Shown: in pieces, positions 14,601 through 21,533 of the stretch | Position numbering within the stretch: the stretch's first letter is position 1 | Layout of the letters: each line of letters starts with the position of its first letter | Assembly: GCA_000493945.1 (NCBI GenBank) | Contig: AWNW01000012.1 | Location: forward strand, 20,913-49,872 | Source of the DNA: Candidatus Hydrogenedens terephthalaticus JGI OTU-1 | GTDB taxonomy: Bacteria > Hydrogenedentota > Hydrogenedentia > Hydrogenedentales > Hydrogenedentaceae | DNA: 28,960 nucleotides | Direction: 5' to 3' | The notes under the pieces: model-generated | Databases searched by the model: none | What the model was told of the DNA's origin: nothing | Seen by the model: the letters and a program-made list of their open reading frames with translations, nothing else | Program-made: the position numbers and the translations under genes

Positions 14601-17112
14601 TGGTGGCTTATATGGGTTATTAAGTGCTGCAATCTTTAATTACAATACGAGTTCTGCTCAGACGATAGATAGTTGTATCTTCTGGCAGAATGCACCGGGT
14701 TGCATAGAGACTTTCTGTCCGCCGAGCAATCCGGGTTGTTCACCCCCGACCATAAATAGTACGGATATAACACAATTAACCGATCCGTTATTTGACCCGT
14801 TATTCCCGCCACCAACATTTAAGTTGACTTTGACATCGCCATTTGTGGATGCATCTATATTGGCTACTCCGAAATATGATATTCAGGGTGTACCGAGACC
14901 GCAGTCAGCGGGTCCGGACCGTGGTGCTTATGAATTGGTGAAAGACCCGATGACGGTCGTATGCACCGATGTCGAAGTTGACCTTGACGAGACAGGGAAT
15001 GTATCGTTCCCGGCAAGTGCTTTGTATAATGCGGGAGCGAGTACAATACCGGGCGGTTTGTGGAAATTAGTGGTGAGCGGTTCGACTACGGTGTCTTTGA
15101 ATTGCACGCATTATCCGAGCACGCAGGTGACCTTGACTGCTATTGATTATGATGGTAATCAAGGCACATGTCAGGCGACGGTAACGGTGAATGATATTAC
15201 ACCGCCGACCGCAGTTTGCAGGGATATTACGGTATATCTGGATGCAAATGGCGAGTATACACTGACCGCAGCAGAGATAGATGGTGGTAGCACAGATAAT
15301 TGCAGTGTAAGTGAATTGACGATCCCACCAACGACATTTACTTGCGCCAATATAGGACAGAATCAGGTACAGTTGACGGTGAAAGACCAAGCAGGCTTGA
15401 CAAGCAATTGTCTGGCTACGGTAACCGTTGAAGATAATCGTCCGCCAACAGTGGTAACAAAGAACATTACCGTTGATTTAGATGAGAATAATCAGGCAAC
15501 GATTTTACCTGCAGATGTAGATAATGGTAGTACAGATAACTGTGCCATTGACCGACTTGAACTTGACCGTAGCACATTTACCTGCGATGACCGATTAACT
15601 CCGCAAACGGTCAACCTGACGGTACATGATGTAAATGGTAATCAAGCATCTGCACCGGCTCAGGTAACTGTGCGTGATGTAGAAGCACCTGTGATTACAA
15701 GGAGAGGTGCAGAGAATATAACCTTAATAATCAATGTAGATTGCTATGTTGAAGAAGGAGCATTCTTCACTGATAACTGCGACGGTACAGGTGAGGCGAT
15801 TGTTGGCGGAGATACGGTGCCGAGCAATTGTCCGTTACAACCTGGTGATGAAGGCGATTATGTTGTAACTTATGATTATACGGATTTAAGTGGTAATCCA
15901 GCAGCACAAGTAACACGAACGGTGAAGATTATTGCCAATATGCCGCCGGTGATTACACTATTAGGTGATAACCCGATGACCATCGGTTGCAAAGAAGAAT
16001 ATGTCGAGCCGGGTTATATTGCAGAAGACTTCGAAGATGGCGATTTAACCAGCGAAGTCATTGTAACCGGTGAAGTCAATTCTGCAGAACCGGGCATCTA
16101 TCAGATTGAATACAAGGTAACAGACCATGACCCGCAGTATCCACAGACAACGATTGTCTATCGCACGGTAGAAGTGGTAGATAGTGATGTGCCGAGTATA
16201 ACCTTAGAAGGGTTAAATCCATTACCGTGGCAGAGAGGCACACTGTGGGTAGAACCCGGCTTTGAAGCAACTGACCCATGCTGGGGCTGGGTAAACCCGT
16301 TAGTAGAAGTGACTGGCTCGGTGGATGTTGATACGCCGGGTGTTTATGTGATTACATACACACCGTGGGATTACAGTGACAACAGCGGAACGCCAGTAGA
16401 ACGCACTGTATATGTGGGTGATTACTTACAGATTTATGGACACCCGCAGAATGCGGATGCGTATGTAGATTCGAATACCTTCGTATTAAGTGCGTCCTAC
16501 ACGGGCGGTATCTTCATACCTGGCTATGATACTTATGAATGGTTGCGTGACAACGATGTGATAGAGAGTGGGACGGTGCCAGAGCCTGCTGGCGTGAATA
16601 CAATTTCGCTGGTTGTTGATCCGTCCGCATTGACTGCGGGTACCTATTGGTATAAAGCACGGATAACAGACCTTGTGAATACTTATACATCAAATCAGGC
16701 TCGTGTCCGTATTGCCAATCATATCTCCATAACAGGCGATATATCTGATGCGGAAGTGGTGCCGGGTGATAACTTCTCCATGACAGTAATCGCTCAAGGT
16801 GGTATAGGCACATTGCGTTATCAGTGGCAGAAATCTGATGGTGAAGGCGGTAAAGCCTGGGTGAACCTGACCAATGGTGGAAATATCAGTGGTGCCACAT
16901 CGAATACGCTTGTATTTACACCGTTTAATGAAGATGATGTAGGTCAGTATCGCTGTGTGATTAGTGATGACCTGACAGATGTCATATATAGTAGTATTGC
17001 GACATTGACGAAAGGCAGTGGCATACCTGTTGCAGGTGCCGTCGGTATTGCACTGGTCAGTGCATTGAGTGCTCTGGCAGGTGTGTTCACGCTACGGAAA
17101 CGCCAGCGCTAA
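11668..17112 (+). CDS. Giant secreted surface protein: unknown N-terminal region, Ig-like domains, beta-helix, HYR-like repeats, DUF5011-like, C-terminal sorting signal
   Basis: 1814 residues from a GTG start with AGAAGGG upstream. The signal peptide is 1-27 (cleavage after MPAQA). Residues 28 to about 420 match no domain I recognise: a helical first half, several Cys (65, 72, 177, 201, 317, 352) and a beta-rich end. Ig-like domains follow (about 425-531, 532-633, 634-725; Cys559/611 and Cys657/705). From about 731 it parallels the preceding gene from residue 28: beta-helix (731-1092), a divergent repeat, two HYR-like units (1177-1256, 1257-1337), three DUF5011-like domains (about 1338-1583), a beta domain and an Ig-like domain (about 1686-1781). 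It ends IPVAG (1786-1790), a hydrophobic helix and LRKRQR. A structural or adhesive surface role is inferred. The gene is convergent with the helicase and followed by a strong terminator. Confidence 0.85.
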   Translation: MSKKLFIPTLCVLAVCLFMFATMPAQAHPYMYYNDSNNEYWSSLEQMATQMDDILDAMLVSLGLCPQWSQDCAGANSAFWRSVAGQDGPAWDNGDNGTVNQGTSAPWPLVRKNDNPKIFDSRYFAFLDAVLDPSRNTNLPSATLNSIRTAFQNNVQRALQSEITIYQARITASVLGCDNDITRDITTNTTMTITIRALTFCIVSYDVTFDVPSFFTSSRGGPLAEDADPRLDDALVNLIAAYMTLGDQRSVDYIYSFMGEMIRIVINELLDDIIRNMVKGLNDKKFVDQLIAAGPENWDLTPNPELYAPEPESKAVCYPFRNTSNVDFTVPVTVEGVGTFDVRVRVSDVNVCNSVRNFANTHVVASAYQTRGSYLSVNNGSTGNLNADGRKNFLTYVDTFGSSNQNPSVAEWALREDIFPQALTLETQPVGRTSPPLTYGQDSWTLSVAVDNGDGTIWTVNNLPPTPPRFSYQWLYGTDPGNVNTPWPGGNVRVLNINPVNWIGSRFFRCRVADPYSKASTYSNTVEVLVQAPPIVITQQPTVNPTPPINALSPFSITCNATQTGGTLSYQWQIDRDFGGPLGWENVSDGDSNNVYNVSSATANDEGSYRCVITSVTFGNTTTTGTVGVTVNVPQPVVTEQPVGGSIDVGDNWVFQCNGDISPSSPLVFQWQKNRVNFGPAIPGPGPVQLPITNAQPLDTGWYRCRITSTVYGSFVFTNEVYLGVGAPSGAVFRVDKMSPNPSDGLTWETAFHTIQEGIDAAAAEGGGEVWVAGGPNGGGYVYNELRTIPWGSPAAVDGSLVLEDNVQIYGGFEGYAGQQETIRAQRGVRRSVTIIDGSTSRGGAPAYHVIVIGKGTEPNVGVRIDGFDIRGGRASGVAGDYHTWRGAGIYNWGSAPVIANCTFYDNIAAVSGGAIANETNGTFNAAAQIINCVFYQNSANRQDVGNPMRGGGAIFNDMADPIIKFSTFVQNTVNAGNGGLYGLLSAAIFNYNTSSAQTIDSCIFWQNAPGCIETFCPPSNPGCSPPTINSTDITQLTDPLFDPLFPPPTFKLTLTSPFVDASILATPKYDIQGVPRPQSAGPDRGAYELVKDPMTVVCTDVEVDLDETGNVSFPASALYNAGASTIPGGLWKLVVSGSTTVSLNCTHYPSTQVTLTAIDYDGNQGTCQATVTVNDITPPTAVCRDITVYLDANGEYTLTAAEIDGGSTDNCSVSELTIPPTTFTCANIGQNQVQLTVKDQAGLTSNCLATVTVEDNRPPTVVTKNITVDLDENNQATILPADVDNGSTDNCAIDRLELDRSTFTCDDRLTPQTVNLTVHDVNGNQASAPAQVTVRDVEAPVITRRGAENITLIINVDCYVEEGAFFTDNCDGTGEAIVGGDTVPSNCPLQPGDEGDYVVTYDYTDLSGNPAAQVTRTVKIIANMPPVITLLGDNPMTIGCKEEYVEPGYIAEDFEDGDLTSEVIVTGEVNSAEPGIYQIEYKVTDHDPQYPQTTIVYRTVEVVDSDVPSITLEGLNPLPWQRGTLWVEPGFEATDPCWGWVNPLVEVTGSVDVDTPGVYVITYTPWDYSDNSGTPVERTVYVGDYLQIYGHPQNADAYVDSNTFVLSASYTGGIFIPGYDTYEWLRDNDVIESGTVPEPAGVNTISLVVDPSALTAGTYWYKARITDLVNTYTSNQARVRIANHISITGDISDAEVVPGDNFSMTVIAQGGIGTLRYQWQKSDGEGGKAWVNLTNGGNISGATSNTLVFTPFNEDDVGQYRCVISDDLTDVIYSSIATLTKGSGIPVAGAVGIALVSALSALAGVFTLRKRQR
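15196..15678 (+). repeat. Two tandem HYR-like coding repeats in the second giant protein
   Basis: Units of 80 and 81 codons (residues 1177-1256 and 1257-1337), each with a TDNC and a later FTC cysteine and ending TVED or TVRD. They correspond to the first and last units of the five-unit array in the paralogue. Confidence 0.75.
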
Positions 17113-17134
17113 TAAGTTGTACTGATACTTAAAG

Positions 17135-17173
17135 GTGAGGCGGTTCATGATAAATGAACCGCCTCACTGATTT
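17135..17173 (+). terminator. Intrinsic terminator of the second giant surface-protein gene
   Basis: Perfect 14-base stem GTGAGGCGGTTCAT (17135-17148) and ATGAACCGCCTCAC (17154-17167) with loop GATAA, followed by TGATTTTTT. It begins 22 bases after the stop codon. Confidence 0.9.
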
Positions 17174-17210
17174 TTTAAAAAAGTTTAAGATTGTGTAAAC
17201 ATCTATAGTA

Positions 17211-17238
17211 GTAAGGGCACGGCATGCCGTGCCCCTAC
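17211..17238. repeat. Palindromic intergenic repeat, copy 2
   Basis: The core 17215-17234, GGGCACGGCATGCCGTGCCC, is a perfect 20-base palindrome flanked by GTAA and CTAC. It is a 28-base relative of 6572-6599. It lies in the gap between convergent genes and has no U tract on either strand, so a dispersed REP-like element is more likely than a terminator. Confidence 0.75.
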
Positions 17239-17287
17239 GATTAGGAAAAAATATAAACCTGTTACCTATGTCCTATAGCTTATTAGG

Positions 17288-20032
17288 TTATGATTGTGCT
17301 TTATCAGAGGCTATATATATCTGGTGAGGGCTCAGGTCTAAAATAAAGCCCCGTTTCGGAATAGTGCGTAATCGTTCTTTCCAGCGTTTGGAAACGGAAC
17401 ACAATTTTTGTAGGAGCAGACACTTTTGAAAAGCAATTTGTGCTTCTTCAACAATAACATCTTTCCAGAGTTCTTTATATATATCTTCATACGAAACACA
17501 ACAGCCAATATTGTTGGCAAGCAGACACAGTAACCGATATTGTTTTTCAGGTAGATGAATTTTCTTCCCTTCCAGCCAGACTTCTCCAGGACGCTTCTTA
17601 TCAATGACTAATAAAATATTCCTTTGTTGTTCATGGGCATGAGGTTTTGCAATAGAAAGATTTTGTTCTTTGGATGTAAGGGATATATTCTTTGTAATAG
17701 GGTGATAGGGAAGGTCATTAGAAGTTTGGGTCGAGTGTATCGGGGTGAAGAGTGATTTTTCTGAACTTGTTTTATTTTTTTGCAGGGATAGATTAGGATG
17801 TGTTGGGAAATTAAAATATTTTGTGCGTATTTTTTTGGAGAGTTGTTTTAGGGTATTGATTTTATCCTCGGGGATATATTTTGTTAATTCGCTTGCGGGT
17901 GTTTTTATAATCTGCTCTGCAGTGTATATCCCATTGCTGTATAAGGAGAGTATTTGTGAGCGTGATAGTAATCCCTCGCAGTTTCGGGCAAGGGACAAAC
18001 TTTCAGTAGGTATACCCCATCGCACCTGTTCGGATAATCTTCGGAAATCATCAGGGTTATCAATGCTCATCATTTCTGCCAATTGAGCAAGCACATCTAA
18101 AATCCAGGCAATATGTAATCCTGCTTGAACTACCTGTCCCGCTGAAACACGAAATGCTTCTTCTATTTCTGAAAGAGGCTTCCCGTTCATCCATTCTTGC
18201 AGAACAAATGCAATCTTTAGCCCTTTTACCTCGTGAATGGTTGGCTCGGCTAAACCCTGTCGAAACTTTTGCAAAGGTGTCATGAGATCCCATGGGGTTC
18301 GTAGGGGATATTCGTTGAGCCGTTGCATATATATTTGCGAATGAAATTCATTTGTGGACAGTTCAAATTGGGGTAGCCATGCGTCAGGAGTGAGCGAAGA
18401 AATGAATAATGCGTCCAGATCATCTCGTTCCCGACCGCGTATTAAGTTTAGCCATTGTTCCAATTGTTCCACTGTCTCGGGGGAAACTCCTTTTGTGGCG
18501 ACAATCTGTCCACGCGGGGTTAATCCAAATCGGTGTAAACTTTTTTTCATACAAAAGCCTCTGCGAACACATGAATCTATAAAATCATTTGTCCACGCGG
18601 AATAGGCGTTCTGTTTGTTGTCGAACAATAGTTTTTCTCTGACATGCCAGCACGATTGGAAAAACTCTACTATATGTTCCATCGTAACGGTGTTGTAAGA
18701 TGCAATAACGCCGAGCATGGGGGAATTTATAAGCGGAATTTCGTCCGATAAGAAAGTAGGACGGGAAGAATGCTGAATATACCACGACAATAACAGGTCT
18801 TTTTCTTCCTCACTATTTGCGATGAGTATTGCCCGTGCGGGCTGGTCGGTATATCCGTATCTGCCGGCTCTGCCCGCCATATTTTCATATTCGGAGAGCG
18901 ATAGCGGTATATTTCCACCATTTCCCTGTCTGTCTGCGTAATACCATTTTTCATGCGAAATGAAAACATTTTGCACAGGTAGGTTCAGCCCTTTGGCTAA
19001 AGTGCTGGTCGCTACTAAAATACGAATTTCTCCCTTACGAAAAGATTCCTCAACAATGTGTCGTTCTTCCGGTAGCAAATCGCTATAATGGAAGCCAACG
19101 CCATGTTGAAATGCATGTAATAGTGCATCACGGGCACGGGTCGGTTCTAATAATTTGATGCGTTCTATTGCCTGTTCCGCCGGTGGAAGGTTTAGGGAAT
19201 CTGCCAATTCCCATGCAAGCGAACGCACCTCATTGCGTGTTTTCATAAAAATAAGGCAGGTTTCGCCTCTGTGGATGAATTCCACGAGCCCTTGTAAATA
19301 AGGATTTTCAAAGGAAAGGGATGTATCGGATATATGTTCCTTCTCTATTTTGCCTGTCTCATCCAAATAATAAAAAATTCCGTTATACATTACGCCTTTC
19401 TTCAAAGGCACAGGTCGTATTTCGGAGAGGATAAGTTTTGCTTTCATCCATTCAGCCATCATGGCAGGTTGTGGGAGGCAGGAGGATAGTGCGATGCATC
19501 GAGCGGATGAACCGAGACACCGTGTTAGAAGAAAGTCCGCAGTTATACCCCGTTCGGGGTCGAAGATTAAATCAATATCGTCAAATATCATTAACCCTAT
19601 CTTATTTAATACGGAAGGTTGTCGGGCAATTAACTGGAACATTTTTTCATAAACTACAACGGCAATGTGAAATTGTCCTTGTTCCAGCCGTATGTCATGA
19701 TGGCGGTAATCACTTGTGGAAATTAGAACTTGTATGCCAAATCGTTTGTATCGCTCTCGTAATGTCCGAAACATTTCTTCCGCTTGCACACGCAAAGGAA
19801 CGAGATAGATAGATTTTCCCTGTTGAAGGTAAGTGTGAACCATTGCCAATTCCGCCAGGAAAGTTTTACCCGCACTGGTTGGTGCATGGATAAGCAAATG
19901 AGGTTCTAAAAATAAAGTTTTGTTTTCAATGGCTTCCCTTTGTAAGGGTAGGAGTTCATGGCAAAACTTTTGATATTCTTTAAGTAAGGGTTCCGAAAAA
20001 CCTAATTTGAGTAAAGTTTCGATAGTGTCCAT
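17288..20032 (-). CDS. Ski2/Hel308-like superfamily 2 helicase fused to a C-terminal OmpR/PhoB-type winged helix
   Basis: 914 residues. RecA-like core: APTSAGKT (50-57, Walker A), VPLRVQAEE (78-86), DDID (151-154, motif II; usually DExH/DExD), SSCLP (183-187, motif III; usually SAT), CLIFMKTRNEV (259-269), ATSTLAKGLNLP (341-352, motif V) and MAGRAGRYG (385-393, motif VI). A winged-helix and helical region follows (about 430-680), then a helix-hairpin-helix-like part (about 683-732) as in Hel308. After a polar linker (about 743-803), residues 805-902 read as an OmpR-type winged helix (KQYRLLCLLANN, SYEDIYKELW, IPKRGFIL). Hel308-type enzymes unwind DNA at stalled forks. A fused transcription-factor-type DNA-binding domain is unusual: it may target the helicase to sites, regulate its own promoter, or bind DNA non-specifically. 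It starts at ATG 20032 with GGGAGAT five bases upstream. Confidence 0.85.
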   Translation of the reverse strand: MDTIETLLKLGFSEPLLKEYQKFCHELLPLQREAIENKTLFLEPHLLIHAPTSAGKTFLAELAMVHTYLQQGKSIYLVPLRVQAEEMFRTLRERYKRFGIQVLISTSDYRHHDIRLEQGQFHIAVVVYEKMFQLIARQPSVLNKIGLMIFDDIDLIFDPERGITADFLLTRCLGSSARCIALSSCLPQPAMMAEWMKAKLILSEIRPVPLKKGVMYNGIFYYLDETGKIEKEHISDTSLSFENPYLQGLVEFIHRGETCLIFMKTRNEVRSLAWELADSLNLPPAEQAIERIKLLEPTRARDALLHAFQHGVGFHYSDLLPEERHIVEESFRKGEIRILVATSTLAKGLNLPVQNVFISHEKWYYADRQGNGGNIPLSLSEYENMAGRAGRYGYTDQPARAILIANSEEEKDLLLSWYIQHSSRPTFLSDEIPLINSPMLGVIASYNTVTMEHIVEFFQSCWHVREKLLFDNKQNAYSAWTNDFIDSCVRRGFCMKKSLHRFGLTPRGQIVATKGVSPETVEQLEQWLNLIRGRERDDLDALFISSLTPDAWLPQFELSTNEFHSQIYMQRLNEYPLRTPWDLMTPLQKFRQGLAEPTIHEVKGLKIAFVLQEWMNGKPLSEIEEAFRVSAGQVVQAGLHIAWILDVLAQLAEMMSIDNPDDFRRLSEQVRWGIPTESLSLARNCEGLLSRSQILSLYSNGIYTAEQIIKTPASELTKYIPEDKINTLKQLSKKIRTKYFNFPTHPNLSLQKNKTSSEKSLFTPIHSTQTSNDLPYHPITKNISLTSKEQNLSIAKPHAHEQQRNILLVIDKKRPGEVWLEGKKIHLPEKQYRLLCLLANNIGCCVSYEDIYKELWKDVIVEEAQIAFQKCLLLQKLCSVSKRWKERLRTIPKRGFILDLSPHQIYIASDKAQS

Positions 20033-20059
20033 AGTTTATCTCCCAAAATATATTCTTAT

Positions 20060-20088
20060 ATTATAGTGAAAATATTTTCACTATTCAA
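20060..20088 (-). promoter_or_regulatory. Promoter of the helicase gene
   Basis: On the minus strand, TTGAAT (20088-20083), a 17-base spacer and TATAAT (20065-20060). The predicted start is near 20053, so the leader is only about 20 nt. A 22-bp palindrome fills the spacer and touches both hexamers. Confidence 0.75.
20063..20084. promoter_or_regulatory. Perfect 22-bp palindrome in the helicase promoter (candidate operator)
   Basis: Each half-site is ATAGTGAAAAT on one strand; the two halves join with no spacer to form a fully self-complementary 22-mer. It covers the whole promoter spacer plus the inner edges of the -35 and -10 boxes, where a bound repressor would block RNA polymerase. I do not recognise it as a known regulator's box. 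Confidence 0.65.
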
Positions 20089-20142
20089 ATTAAGTTTTGC
20101 TCTTTGCCCCAATGAGTATTTCGGAGAGCAAGGGAAATGTGT

Positions 20143-20148
20143 TATACT
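20143..20148 (+). promoter_or_regulatory. Weak candidate -10 element for the AIM24-family gene
   Basis: TATACT at 20143-20148 is a fair -10; the -35 position (20120-20125, TTCGGA) is poor. It gives a leader of about 60 nt. Confidence 0.3.
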
Positions 20149-20212
20149 TTTAACGGGTATGCTCGGGGTTTGAGACATCTTTTGAACAAACCTTAAAAGA
20201 AGGAAAAAAACA

Positions 20213-20983
20213 ATGGCAGATAAGATTGATTATCAAATTTATGGTGATGATATGCAGGCTGTGCAGATTATCCTTGACCCGGGGGAATCGGTTTTTGCAG
20301 AAGCCGGAGCCATGCTTTCGATGGATAATGGTATTGAAATGCAGACAAGTGCCGGTGGACTTATGAAAGGGCTGAAACGGATGCTTACGGGGGAATCGTT
20401 TTTTATTACGAATTTTTATAATCAAGGGAGTCAAAGGGCAAATGTGATTTTTTCGGCTCCGTATCCGGGGAAAATTATCCCTATTGATTTGAAGATGTTC
20501 AATGGGACTTTTATCTGTCAGAAGGACGCTTTTTTATGTGCAGCGGGTGGCGTAGAGATAACACCGACGCTGGTGAAAAAAATGGGTATAGGCTTGTTTG
20601 GTGGTGAAGGATTTATCTTACAAAAAATAGTAGGAGATGGATTTGCCTTTGTGCATATTGGTGGAACAGTTTTAGAACGCGAATTGTCTGCCGGGGAGAC
20701 ACTGCGTGTAGATACGGGCTGTATTGCGGGCTTTGCATCTACAGTGAAATACGATATTCAATTCATGTCTGGGTTTAAGAATGTTCTGTTCGGTGGCGAA
20801 GGGCTGTTTCTTGCGACCTTGCAGGGACCGGGAAAAATATATCTTCAGACCTTACCTTTTTCGCGTCTTGCAGACCGTATCATCTCTGCATCGCGTAGAA
20901 ATCGTGAAGAGACGAATATTGGCGGTGGCGGAAAAGGATTAGGAATGTTAGGGCGGTTAATAGGTGGAGGCGATAGTTTTTAA
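20213..20983 (+). CDS. AIM24 family protein (TIGR00266-like)
   Basis: Complete 256-residue protein with no signal peptide or membrane helix. It matches the AIM24/TIGR00266 family by length and by the Gly-rich repeats GLFGGEGFILQKIVGDG (about 126-142) and NVLFGGEGLFLATLQGPG (about 191-208), plus PGESVFAEAGAMLSM near the start. The family is an all-beta fold found in bacteria and related to mitochondrial Aim24; its bacterial function is not established. AGAAGGA lies about nine bases before the ATG. The gene is divergent from the helicase, and the next gene starts one base after its stop, so the two are probably co-transcribed. Confidence 0.88.
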   Translation: MADKIDYQIYGDDMQAVQIILDPGESVFAEAGAMLSMDNGIEMQTSAGGLMKGLKRMLTGESFFITNFYNQGSQRANVIFSAPYPGKIIPIDLKMFNGTFICQKDAFLCAAGGVEITPTLVKKMGIGLFGGEGFILQKIVGDGFAFVHIGGTVLERELSAGETLRVDTGCIAGFASTVKYDIQFMSGFKNVLFGGEGLFLATLQGPGKIYLQTLPFSRLADRIISASRRNREETNIGGGGKGLGMLGRLIGGGDSF

Positions 20984-20984
20984 G

Positions 20985-21521
20985 ATGGAACGATGGAAAG
21001 AATCAGCCCTGATTTATGAAGGGAAAATTGTTAATCTCAGAACGGGCAATGTTTCGTTAGAGGATGGCAAGACAGCGTTTCGCGAGGTGATAGAACATCC
21101 CGGTGGAGTGTGCATTGCCGTGCTGGATAAGGAACAGGTTGTTTTGGTTCGTCAATTTCGAATTGCGGTTGGGAAGTATATCTTAGAAGCACCTGCTGGC
21201 AAGATGGAAGGCAATGACGACCCGATGGAACGAGCAAGGAAAGAATTAGAAGAAGAAACAGGTTATAGGGCAGGTGTGTTTGAATATTTAGGTTCTGCCT
21301 ATTCTTCTGTGGGCTATTGTTCAGAGATTATACATTATTACTTTGCGACTAATTTGGAATTCATTGGAACGAAACCGGATGAGGATGAAAATATTGAGAT
21401 TGTAAAAATCCCTATTTCTGAGGTTGAGAAAAAACTAAGGACCTTTCAGTTTGATGATAGCAAGACTTACATTGCTTTGCAGGCTATGTTTTATCGCTTA
21501 AGAGAGAAAAAACTTTTATAA
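20985..21521 (+). CDS. Nudix hydrolase, ADP-ribose pyrophosphatase-like
   Basis: 178 residues from the ATG at 20985, one base after the AIM24 stop; a GTG at 20964 inside the upstream gene would add seven residues but lacks family resemblance. GGAGG at 20966-20970 is 14 bases from the chosen ATG, longer than usual, so the GTG cannot be excluded. The protein resembles NudF-type ADP-ribose pyrophosphatases, which split ADP-ribose to AMP and ribose 5-phosphate: PGGVCIAVLD, VRQFR, the Nudix box region APAGKMEGND...KELEEETGY, and the SxGYCSE loop. The Nudix box has Asp where the first Glu is usual and Lys in place of Arg in REUxEE; the metal-binding EExG core is intact. Substrate assignment is by family resemblance only. 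Confidence 0.85.
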   Translation: MERWKESALIYEGKIVNLRTGNVSLEDGKTAFREVIEHPGGVCIAVLDKEQVVLVRQFRIAVGKYILEAPAGKMEGNDDPMERARKELEEETGYRAGVFEYLGSAYSSVGYCSEIIHYYFATNLEFIGTKPDEDENIEIVKIPISEVEKKLRTFQFDDSKTYIALQAMFYRLREKKLL

Positions 21522-21533
21522 ATAGATGTGATT

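Noticed and set aside
17211..17238. Palindrome as terminator of the helicase gene
   Set aside because: There is no T run on the downstream side in that direction, and a related copy lies in an unrelated gap, so a dispersed repeat fits better.
17745..18086. 113-codon plus-strand frame opposite the helicase
   Set aside because: It is a shadow of the helicase coding strand with no ribosome site or family resemblance.
17288..20032. Helicase as part of an anti-phage defence island
   Set aside because: Its neighbours are surface proteins, AIM24, Nudix and YceI; none is a nuclease, methylase or known defence partner.
20964..20984. GTG start for the Nudix protein inside the AIM24 gene
   Set aside because: The ATG at 20985 gives the family-typical N terminus and sits one base after the upstream stop. 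The distance to GGAGG is long, so the GTG remains possible but less likely.
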